The notes under the pieces were generated by a model. The model saw only the letters and a list, made by a program, of their open reading frames with translations. It made no database searches and was not told the DNA's origin. DNA of 8,712 bases. It comes from an uncultured Allomuricauda sp. GTDB lineage: Bacteria; Bacteroidota; Bacteroidia; Flavobacteriales; Flavobacteriaceae. Both the position numbers and the translations under genes were made by a program. Of this stretch, positions 1 to 5,037 are shown one piece after another. Numbering within the stretch: the stretch's first letter is position 1; each line of letters opens with the position of its first letter. The stretch covers positions 1 to 8,712 of the forward strand of contig CALDPL010000174.1 in the NCBI GenBank assembly GCA_937911965.1, written 5' to 3'.

Positions 1-142
1 GTCTAGGGTTGCCGGAAATATCATCTCATATCCTGCTTTCGGAAGTTTCCGGGAACAGGATTTTTGATTTTGTGGCCCAAGGCAAGCCAACAGGGACATG
101 AAACGATTATACCTGGGGCCAAAGTTTGGGAATTTAACAAAA
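1..142. other. Left edge, no assignable gene
   Basis: No gene can be named here. On the + strand a frame is open from the window edge (codons from 3) to a TGA at 99-101, giving a 32-residue tail ending in FVAQGKPTGT. Another + frame is open from 2 to a TGA at 62-64. On the - strand an ATG at 98-96 opens a frame of 33 codons that runs off the edge. Any of these could be the end or start of a neighbouring gene, and the sequence does not decide between them. A short palindrome, CGGAA-GT-TTCCG, sits at 40-51. Confidence 0.25.
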
Positions 143-187
143 ATTGTAAAGTTTACTTGTCTTATTGTAAAATATGCTTTACTTTTA
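143..187 (+). promoter_or_regulatory. Promoter with GTAAA/TTTAC half-site array
   Basis: TTG at 157-159, a 20-nt spacer and TACTTTTA at 180-187 resemble the Bacteroidota promoter (TTTG/TTG - about 20 - TAnnTTTG), with a mismatch at the last base. It would start transcription about 13 nt before the ATG at 204. Four half-sites overlie it: GTAAA-G-TTTAC at 146-156 and GTAAA-N6-TTTAC at 167-182. The 8-mer ATTGTAAA recurs at 143 and 164, 21 bp apart, which is two helical turns. This layout suits an operator for a dimeric repressor. The small HTH regulator encoded downstream is the natural candidate, but that is inference. Confidence 0.45.
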
Positions 188-203
188 AACAAACTTTAAG
201 CCC

Positions 204-657
204 ATGACAACAAATTTATTGCTCTCGCACAAATACAAAGCTTTGGGCTGGTGCCTCTTGGTTCCTGAGTTTTTCGGACTACGAGGCATTCCCCTGGAAC
301 GCCAAAGTATTTGCACTCTTCAACGAAGACATACTCGAAAAAGGCCAATTCTTCGGTTGGGTAGATACCAACCTGACCAATACCCTTGTCGGGGCCCTCT
401 TCATTGTCGGGGCCCTCTTGGTCAGCTTCACCAAGGAGAAAAGAGAGGATGAATTCATTGCCAAAATCAGATTGAACGCTTTATTGTGGGCCGTATTGGT
501 CAATTATATATTGTTGTTGTTGGCCTTTCTCCTGGTCTACGGGATGGGATTCCTCCAAGTGATGGTCTACAATATGTTCACGATCCCTATCATTTTCTTG
601 GCCCGGTTCCATTATCTATTGTACCAGAGCAACAAAACCTTGTCGGATGACCAATAA
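204..657 (+). pseudogene. Frameshifted small integral membrane protein
   Basis: The reading starts at ATG 204 with MTTNLLLSHKYKALGWCLLVP. The natural continuation, SDYEAFPWNAKVFALFNED and onward to the TAA at 655-657, lies in the next frame. The switch falls between about 250 and 285. Dropping one T from the run of five at 270-274 joins the frames into a protein of about 150 residues. The first helix would then be very short, so a small deletion in the helix 1 region is an alternative cause. The second part has hydrophobic segments encoded at about 379-423, 481-546 and 559-612. There is no ATG in the second frame before 541, and a TTG at 418 is an unlikely start. Homologues I recall are uncharacterised flavobacterial membrane proteins of about 155 residues sitting beside a small HTH gene. 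A true pseudogene and a homopolymer sequencing error are both possible. Confidence 0.6.
386..419 (+). repeat. In-frame 18-nt tandem duplication
   Basis: The 16-mer TTGTCGGGGCCCTCTT occurs at 386-401 and again at 404-419, a period of 18 nt. In the downstream frame of the broken membrane-protein gene it encodes LVGALF followed by IVGALL, inside a hydrophobic helix. Duplicating exactly six codons keeps the frame. It could be a recent slippage event or simply a repetitive helix. Confidence 0.7.
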
Positions 658-847
658 TATCAAGGTCCATCGGGCCATTCTGGGGCTCACCCAGGAAGAA
701 CTGGCAAAGCGGGTGTCGGTCAGCAGACAGACCATAAACGCCATGGAGGCAAATAAATATGTACCTTCCACGGTACTGGCCCTTAAAATTGCCAAAGTCT
801 TTGAAACCACGGTCGAAGAACTGTTCCTTCTCGGGGAAGGGGATTGA
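647..847 (+). CDS. Small Cro/CI-type (XRE) HTH transcriptional regulator
   Basis: A 66-residue DNA-binding protein made of little more than one HTH_3 domain. IKVHRAILGLTQEELAKRV is helices 1-2 and SVSRQTINAMEANKYVPS is the recognition region, followed by LALKIAKVFETTVEELF, the typical helices 4-5. There is no ligand domain. It resembles the YgzD-like regulators common in Firmicutes and Bacteroidota, which are usually encoded next to a small membrane protein. That pattern holds here. The ATG at 647 lies inside the 3' end of the membrane-protein gene (11-nt overlap, ATGACCAATAA), which implies translational coupling. The frameshift upstream could therefore reduce its expression. Its target is unknown. 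The GTAAA/TTTAC half-sites at the operon promoter are a plausible autoregulatory site. Confidence 0.9.
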   Translation: MTNNIKVHRAILGLTQEELAKRVSVSRQTINAMEANKYVPSTVLALKIAKVFETTVEELFLLGEGD

Positions 848-1064
848 GCCCCCAACAAGTTCCCCACTGCTTCCTTGGCTCAGGTTTTGAGGCAAAAAAA
901 TGTGTGGGAGCGACACCTGAAATGCCCTTTTTCCCTTTTGGAACTTTGTTTCAACCACAATCTTCTTAATGTTATCATAAATATGAAAATCAAATGGTTC
1001 CATAGACAAAAAGTATGGAACGATCCCTTATATTTAGCCGTCACAGTATAACTTTAAAGAAAAA
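848..1064. other. Intergenic region with a 7-bp inverted repeat
   Basis: No gene is supported. GTTCCAT at 997-1003 and ATGGAAC at 1015-1021 form a perfect 7-bp inverted repeat around an 11-nt spacer, 44 nt before the next start codon. It could be an operator or an RNA hairpin. TATATTTA (1029-1036) and TAACTTTA (1049-1056) are near matches to the -7 element TAnnTTTG, but neither has a TTG at the right distance, so no promoter is called. The A-rich stretch just before ATG 1065 fits a start without a Shine-Dalgarno site. Confidence 0.4.
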
Positions 1065-1292
1065 ATGAACGAAGATTTACTGACACAGGCAGAACAGTTC
1101 GAGAGCAGGCCCATGAGCCATATGTCGACCAGCGATAGGGTGGAGGCTTCCAGGGAGGCAAAATCCCTCATACTCTCCATCAACGAAATCTACAAGAAGA
1201 CCAAGGATTCAGATCTAATGGACCTGATGAAGCGTCTTACCAATAAGAAGCGCAAAATTGAGAAACGCCTCAAGGGAGCTCCCTTGGTCTAG
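1065..1292 (+). CDS. Small charged hypothetical protein
   Basis: A 75-residue hydrophilic protein with no signal peptide or membrane segment, so probably cytoplasmic. The N-terminal third is acidic and polar (MNEDLLTQAEQFESRPMSHM). The rest looks like two amphipathic helices, SDRVEASREAKSLILSINEIY and LMDLMKRLTNKKRKIEKRL, ending in a strongly basic stretch (NKKRKIEKRLKG). That would suit a helical hairpin that meets nucleic acid or a partner protein. This is inference from composition. Similar short proteins occur in other flavobacteria in my memory, always without a known function. The start is supported by an A-rich leader and normal codon usage. It appears to be a single-gene unit, with an AT-rich terminator-like hairpin 36 nt after its stop. 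Confidence 0.75.
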   Translation: MNEDLLTQAEQFESRPMSHMSTSDRVEASREAKSLILSINEIYKKTKDSDLMDLMKRLTNKKRKIEKRLKGAPLV

Positions 1293-1327
1293 ACACCTCA
1301 TGGATTCAATGTGTTGATACTCAAATT

Positions 1328-1351
1328 AAAAGAATTATTTAAAATTCTTTT
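1328..1351. terminator. AT-rich terminator-like hairpin
   Basis: AAAAGAATT (1328-1336) and AATTCTTTT (1343-1351) form a perfect 9-bp inverted repeat around ATTTAA, 36 nt after the stop of the 75-residue protein. The arm ends in four Ts and the mirror arm begins with four As, so it could work in both directions. Just downstream GAAGC (1353-1357) can pair with GCTTC (1365-1369), followed by TTATTTT, which is a second weak terminator-like stem. Which of the two acts, if either, cannot be told from sequence. Confidence 0.5.
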
Positions 1352-1495
1352 GGAAGCTGGCCTTGCTTCTTATTTTCCATCCATAAAGTTTTTGTTACCG
1401 ATTATATCCCAATTCATGCCACCAATAAAATTGTGGATTGTCCCAAGGAACTTTTGATTAATTTCACAGGGCGAAACACAAAAACAATATTTGAA

Positions 1496-1597
1496 ATGAA
1501 CACTTTGGACACAAAATTGGGATATCTATTCTGGTACATGGTAGTCGCCATATCCGTGGTATCCCTCATTGGCAATCTGTACCGATTCATTTTTTGA
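1496..1597 (+). CDS. Putative 33-residue single-helix membrane peptide
   Basis: The frame from ATG 1496 to TGA 1595-1597 encodes a short polar head (MNTLDTKLGY), one hydrophobic helix (LFWYMVVAISVVSLIG) and a short tail (NLYRFIF). That pattern fits a one-pass inner-membrane peptide. A strong terminator hairpin begins 53 nt after the stop, which supports a + strand transcript ending here. The same frame is open upstream to 1343, after a TAA at 1340-1342. That stretch lacks an ATG, but GTG at 1433 or TTG at 1454 would give 54 or 47 residues, adding a segment such as KELLINFTGRNTKTIFE. It may therefore be the C-terminal remnant of a longer gene or a gene with a rare start. I do not recognise a named family. 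Confidence 0.45.
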   Translation: MNTLDTKLGYLFWYMVVAISVVSLIGNLYRFIF

Positions 1598-1649
1598 CCC
1601 TGGCCCCAATCCATACCAAGAAAGAACCCGGTTAATAATGTCTCTCTCC

Positions 1650-1674
1650 AAGGCACCTTTCAAAGGTGCCTTTT
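1650..1674 (+). terminator. Intrinsic terminator hairpin
   Basis: AAGGCACCTTT (1650-1660) and AAAGGTGCCTT (1662-1672) are perfect 11-bp inverted arms around one base. In RNA they form a GGCACC/GGUGCC stem with a UUUCAAA loop, followed by a run of four Us (1671-1674). It lies after the small membrane peptide gene and before the next promoter, so it closes the upstream + strand transcript. The - strand side lacks a comparable U-run. Confidence 0.85.
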
Positions 1675-1731
1675 GCATACCGTACCCTTCGGCCCATAGG
1701 GTATTGAATCCCCGAAAACCTTCCCCTGGGA

Positions 1732-1764
1732 TTTGGGGCCTTTTCCCAAAACAACCTACCTTTG
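1732..1764 (+). promoter_or_regulatory. Bacteroidota-type promoter of the transferase/phosphorylase unit
   Basis: TTTG at 1732-1735, a 21-nt spacer and TACCTTTG at 1757-1764 match the known Bacteroidota consensus TTTG - N19-21 - TAnnTTTG at every fixed base. Transcription would begin near 1770, leaving about 15 nt before the ATG at 1786. This rules out the upstream in-frame TTG at 1762 as a start, because it lies inside the -7 element. Confidence 0.7.
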
Positions 1765-1768
1765 GGAA
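1743..1768. promoter_or_regulatory. Palindromic operator candidate over the -7 element
   Basis: TTCCCAAA (1743-1750) and TTTGGGAA (1761-1768) form a perfect 8-bp inverted repeat with a 10-nt spacer. Its right arm overlaps the TTTG of the -7 element and its left arm lies in the promoter spacer. A dimeric repressor bound here would block RNA polymerase. No U-run follows on either strand, so it is not a terminator. The regulator is unknown and none is encoded next to it. Confidence 0.5.
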
Positions 1769-1785
1769 TATATTTCAACACCCAA

Positions 1786-2412
1786 ATGGACATGGACCCG
1801 GGCCAAAACCTTCTTTTGATACTCATCCGAAATCCGGAATTGGGCAAATGCAAGACCCGATTGGCCGCCCAGGTGGGCGATCAGGCCGCATTGGATATCT
1901 ATAAGTTCCTATTGGCACACACCCTGGAAGTGACCAAGGACCTGAAGGTGGACAAACGGGTACTCTACTCCAGGGAGGTCCTGGAGGACGATATCTGGGA
2001 TTCCAAAATCTATCAAAAGCGATTGCAACGGGGAGAAGATCTGGGGGAGCGGATGGAGCAAGCCTTCAAGGAAGGTTTTCGGGACGGTTACTACAATATA
2101 GCGATCATCGGCAGCGATCTCTACGACCTGACCCAGGAAAATCTGGAAACTGCGTTCGGCCGGTTCGACTCCCATGACTTTGTGGTCGGCCCGGCCCAGG
2201 ATGGGGGCTACTATCTGCTGGGCATGAAATCCATGAAAGAGGAGCTCTTCCGCAACAAGGCCTGGAGCACCGACCGGGTGCTGTCCGATACCCTTGGGGA
2301 CCTGAAAGGGGAAACCATTGCCCTTTTACCGGAGCGGAACGATGTGGACCTTTTTGAGGACATCCGGGACTTGGAGGTCTTTGCTCCATACATAAAACAC
2401 ATTAAGGCATGA
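1786..2412 (+). CDS. TIGR04282/DUF2064 family glycosyltransferase-like protein (arsenosugar-type)
   Basis: A 208-residue cytosolic protein of the GT-A-like DUF2064 family, named in databases as TIGR04282, arsenosugar biosynthesis (or rSAM/selenodomain-associated) transferase 1. Visible family marks are the N-terminal strand and loop LILIRNPELGKCKTRLA (11-27), like the nucleotide-binding loop of sugar nucleotidyltransferases. Others are IIGSDLYDL (107-115) with the expected acidic metal-site region, and VVGPAQDGGYYLLGM (133-147). Full length is normal. ATG 1786 is chosen because the TTG at 1762 lies within the promoter. A second ATG at 1792 is also possible. Its TGA overlaps the next ATG by 4 nt (ATGA), so it is co-translated with the phosphorylase. 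The family is linked to arsenic-containing sugars by genomic context, and the exact reaction is not settled to my knowledge. Confidence 0.9.
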   Translation: MDMDPGQNLLLILIRNPELGKCKTRLAAQVGDQAALDIYKFLLAHTLEVTKDLKVDKRVLYSREVLEDDIWDSKIYQKRLQRGEDLGERMEQAFKEGFRDGYYNIAIIGSDLYDLTQENLETAFGRFDSHDFVVGPAQDGGYYLLGMKSMKEELFRNKAWSTDRVLSDTLGDLKGETIALLPERNDVDLFEDIRDLEVFAPYIKHIKA

Positions 2413-3224
2413 CAAAGGAACAACTGCAGGAATCGGTCGATTATTTGGTAAAAAGGGGGTTCGACGCCCCGGAAGTGGGCATCGTGCTGGGCAGTGGCCT
2501 GGGAAAACTGATCGATGGGGTGGAAGACCCCATCGTGGCCCATTACAACAACATCCCCTTCTTCCCCCTGGCGACCGTGGAGTTCCATTTCGGAAAATTG
2601 ATCTATGGAACTTTGGCCGGAAAAAAAGTGGTGGTCATGCAGGGACGTTTCCACCTCTATGAGGGTTATGATTTTGTGGACATCACCTACCCCATCCGGG
2701 TGATGCACCAATTGGGCATCCAAAAACTTTTGGTGTCCAATGCGGCCGGAGCCATCAACCTGGACTTCAAAAAAGGGGACCTCATGATCATCGAGGACCA
2801 CATCAACCTTCAAGGGGGGTCGCCCCTGGCCTTCGGGAACGTGGTCCAATTTGGAAAACGCTTTGTGGACATGAGCGAACCTTATGATCCTGATATGCGC
2901 AAAAAGGCGGAGGCCATAGCGGCCCGAGAGGGCATTTCAATCAAAAAGGGGGTCTATGTTTCCGTAGTGGGGCCCCAATTGGAGACCAAGGCCGAATATC
3001 GTATGCTCAAACTCTTGGGGGCCGATGCCGTGGGCATGAGCACCGTCCCGGAAGTGATCGTGGCCAACCACCTGAACCTGCCCATTCTGGCCCTGTCCGT
3101 CCTGACCGACGAATGCGATCCCGACCATTTGGAGGAAGTCAAGGTGGAGGATATCCTTGCCGTGGCCGAGAGGACGGAGCCCCAATTGATAAAATTGTTC
3201 ACCGAACTGATCAAGACCCTGTAA
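2409..3224 (+). CDS. Purine nucleoside phosphorylase family (PNP/MTAP) protein
   Basis: A 271-residue trimeric-type PNP/MTAP family enzyme. It splits a purine nucleoside with phosphate to free base and (deoxy)ribose 1-phosphate in the cytosol. Seen in order: the phosphate loop VLGSGLGKL (26-34), the GRFHLYEGY region (about 78-86), VSNAAGAINL, and the family signature VGPQLETKAEYRMLKLLGADAVGMSTVPEV. Length is normal. Compared from memory with human PNP, Glu201 is kept (E in QLET). The base-binding Asn243 is replaced by Asp234 (SVLTDECDP), and the 5'-OH contact His257 aligns with Val246 (VKVEDIL). Both changes match human MTAP (Asp220, Val233), so an adenosine-like, 5'-modified substrate is plausible. 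A general PNP role remains possible. It shares a 4-nt overlap with the upstream transferase gene and ends 21 nt before a convergent gene, with no clear terminator between them. Confidence 0.93.
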   Translation: MTKEQLQESVDYLVKRGFDAPEVGIVLGSGLGKLIDGVEDPIVAHYNNIPFFPLATVEFHFGKLIYGTLAGKKVVVMQGRFHLYEGYDFVDITYPIRVMHQLGIQKLLVSNAAGAINLDFKKGDLMIIEDHINLQGGSPLAFGNVVQFGKRFVDMSEPYDPDMRKKAEAIAAREGISIKKGVYVSVVGPQLETKAEYRMLKLLGADAVGMSTVPEVIVANHLNLPILALSVLTDECDPDHLEEVKVEDILAVAERTEPQLIKLFTELIKTL

Positions 3225-3245
3225 GGGCCCTGGGGTCGGGATTCC

Positions 3246-4178
3246 TCATTCCTCGATTTCCAGTTCGGCATAATCCCTCATGATGCCATCCCCGATCCAT
3301 CGGGCAAAACGCTCCCTGTTGGGGGGCAATACGATTTTTTCCTTCGATTTCCTGGAACTGTTTTCCAAGGTGAGCAGGCTCAGGGGCGGAAGGATGTTGT
3401 TGGAAAGATACAGGCTGTTGCGATCTTGGAAGACCATATCGGAATCCAGGTTCGAAACATTCCCCCCACTGTGGTCCCTGAAGGATTTTTGTATGTTCAC
3501 CGCAAGCCGTTGGCCCCTTCCGTTTTTATGGTCGTGTTGGAGGGTCACCACCATGGGCAGGGATTCGTCAAGGTCCCGGGTACGGATCACCAACACCCGT
3601 TGGTACTTCCCACTGTTCTGCAGGTACCGCCTGTTGACCGCGTCGATGTAGTCCCCCAACCTTTGGGGGCCCCTGGGGAGGGGACCGTCACTTGGATCCA
3701 GGTCCCCATCCCCCATCACATAGACCTTGGCCCCGTGGACCATGAGGTCGGCGGCCAGCCTTTTGATCAGATCCCGGACAAAGGTGTTCTCCAATAGGGT
3801 TTCCTGATCGTCGATGATATAATAGACCGCATCCTTCAGCTGATCGCTCCTCAGGGACATCCGGGCCAGTTCCCGATCGAACAGCGGCTCCTCCACCCCC
3901 AAGGTGGTCTTGACCACGACCCCCGTGTTCTTGAAGGCGTCGCCGCTCTTGGGGATCCTATAGTCCTCCCCCACTTTTAAAAAACTGCCGCCATGCAGCA
4001 TCCCGGCATTGAGTTCCAGAAATTCCCCATAGTGTTTCACGGGATCCAGGCCCTCTTTGCGCAAAAGGGAAAATATACCGTCACCCGGCTCCGCCTTTAC
4101 GGTATAAAAGGGGGGGTCCTGGGCAAAGGCCAGGCTATAGGCACAAACCCATGACAAAAAAAATGTCAATGTCTTCAT
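3246..4178 (-). CDS. Secreted LysM plus amidase-like protein, probably catalytically inactive
   Basis: A 310-residue exported protein. A signal peptide (MKTLTFFLSWVCAYSLAFA, cleavage before QDPP) precedes a LysM-like segment (about 23-77: FYTVKAEPGDGIFSLLRK to LKVGEDYRIP). Residues 98-300 follow the pattern of the Amidase_3 domain in flavobacterial LysM-amidases (LKDAVYYI, RLAADLMVHGAKVYV, KYQRVLVI, NRERFARWIGDGI). The zinc-binding HGG after the first strand is replaced by IIDDQE (121-126). The second ligand His aligns with Arg199 (VLVIRTR), and the catalytic Glu near the C-terminus falls at SLLTLENS (267-274) without a clean match. Glu130 may remain. It therefore looks like a pseudoenzyme that binds peptidoglycan or regulates a true amidase. 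The alignment is from memory, so loss of activity is inference. It is convergent with the phosphorylase gene and divergent from the glycosyltransferase operon. Confidence 0.75.
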   Translation of the reverse strand: MKTLTFFLSWVCAYSLAFAQDPPFYTVKAEPGDGIFSLLRKEGLDPVKHYGEFLELNAGMLHGGSFLKVGEDYRIPKSGDAFKNTGVVVKTTLGVEEPLFDRELARMSLRSDQLKDAVYYIIDDQETLLENTFVRDLIKRLAADLMVHGAKVYVMGDGDLDPSDGPLPRGPQRLGDYIDAVNRRYLQNSGKYQRVLVIRTRDLDESLPMVVTLQHDHKNGRGQRLAVNIQKSFRDHSGGNVSNLDSDMVFQDRNSLYLSNNILPPLSLLTLENSSRKSKEKIVLPPNRERFARWIGDGIMRDYAELEIEE

Positions 4179-4346
4179 TTAAATATCGAATTGGGGGGGT
4201 GTGCTGCAAATATGCTAAAAAATGCCGGGCAAAAACAGTCTTCAATGTAAATTTTTGGTTGTTTTTTGGACCCGATCGATTCCGGCCGGGTCAACTCCGC
4301 GGAAAAAGCTTAGATTTGATTCCCTGAAGGCTAAACCAAAAAGCTA
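4179..4346. promoter_or_regulatory. Divergent intergenic region with a possible + strand promoter
   Basis: These 168 nt separate the amidase-like gene (-) from the glycosyltransferase operon (+), so both promoters should be here. On the + strand TAGATTTG at 4311-4318 fits the TAnnTTTG -7 element exactly, with the start codon 28 nt downstream. No TTG lies 17-23 nt before it, which weakens the call. On the - strand CATATTTG (complement of 4207-4214) is a partial match. A run of seven G at 4193-4199 lies just before the amidase-like start. Confidence 0.4.
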
Positions 4347-5036
4347 GTGGCTGACATCAAGGTCATCATTCCCGCTATCAACGAAGGGGATTCCATTGGA
4401 AAAGTGGTATCGGAACTGCCCGAACAGGTTTCGGAAATCGTGGTGGTGGACAACGGTTCCAAGGATCAAACCATGGAAAACGCCCGAAAGGCGGGGGCGA
4501 CCGTGATCAAGGAAACACGCAGGGGCTATGGCTCCGCCTGCCTAAAGGGAGTGGAATATATATCAAAACAATCCAAAGCAGGGGACATTATCGTATTTAT
4601 CGACGGGGACTATTCGGATTATCCGGCGGAACTGGATAAGGTGGTGGCCCCAATTTTGGAGGACAATATTGATTTTGTGGTGGGAGCGAGGAGCAAATCC
4701 CTTCGGGAACCCGGGTCGATGACCCCCCAACAGGTTTTCGGAAATCGGTTGGCCACCTTTTTGATGAAACTGTTCTTCAATTCAAAATTTACGGACCTGG
4801 GCCCCTTTAGGGCCATCCGTTTTGAAAAGCTGAAAGCACTGGAAATGCGGGACACCACCTATGGATGGACCGTGGAAATGCAGCTGAAAGTGCTGCGACA
4901 CAAAATGACATATACCGAAGTACCAGTGCATTATAAAAGAAGAATTGGGGTATCCAAGGTTTCAGGTACGCTAAAAGGAACTATATTTGCAGGCATTAAA
5001 ATTTTGGGTTGGATCTTTAAATACAGTGTGAAATAA
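4347..5036 (+). CDS. DPM1-like GT2 glycosyltransferase (polyprenyl-phosphate sugar synthase)
   Basis: A 229-residue GT-A, GT2 family enzyme resembling dolichyl-phosphate mannose/glucose synthases, which move a sugar from GDP-mannose or UDP-glucose to a polyprenyl phosphate on the cytosolic face of the membrane. Visible marks are VIIPAINEGDSI (6-17), the nucleotide site VVVDNGSKDQT (32-42), RRGYGSACLKG (58-68) and the metal-binding D86-G87-D88 in FIDGDYSDYP. VPVHYKRRIGVSKVSG is near the end, typical of the family's acceptor region. There is no strong transmembrane helix, so it is likely a peripheral membrane enzyme without the C-terminal anchor of some relatives. The start is GTG. An in-frame TAA at 4332-4334 and no other early start codon settle it. 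The next gene begins 1 nt after its TAA. The donor sugar cannot be told from sequence. Confidence 0.88.
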   Translation: MADIKVIIPAINEGDSIGKVVSELPEQVSEIVVVDNGSKDQTMENARKAGATVIKETRRGYGSACLKGVEYISKQSKAGDIIVFIDGDYSDYPAELDKVVAPILEDNIDFVVGARSKSLREPGSMTPQQVFGNRLATFLMKLFFNSKFTDLGPFRAIRFEKLKALEMRDTTYGWTVEMQLKVLRHKMTYTEVPVHYKRRIGVSKVSGTLKGTIFAGIKILGWIFKYSVK

Positions 5037-5037
5037 A

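Noticed and set aside
845..882. TGAGCC/GGCTCA inverted repeat as terminator after the HTH gene
   Set aside because: The loop is 26 nt and no T-run follows directly, so a terminator is not supported.
590..1009. 139-residue open frame on the - strand
   Set aside because: Overlaps the HTH gene antisense and has no recognisable domain or promoter.
1414..1656. 80-residue open frame on the - strand
   Set aside because: Its start lies inside the terminator hairpin at 1650-1674, and it opposes the more protein-like membrane peptide frame.
1762..1785. TTG at 1762 as start of the transferase gene
   Set aside because: The codon is part of the -7 promoter element and the palindrome. ATG 1786 fits the family's N-terminus.
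1569..1904. 111-residue open frame on the + strand
   Set aside because: It runs through a terminator and a promoter into the transferase gene in another frame, with a proline- and glycine-rich low-information sequence.
2211..2849. 212-residue open frame on the - strand
   Set aside because: It spans the junction of the transferase and phosphorylase genes, both well supported on the + strand.
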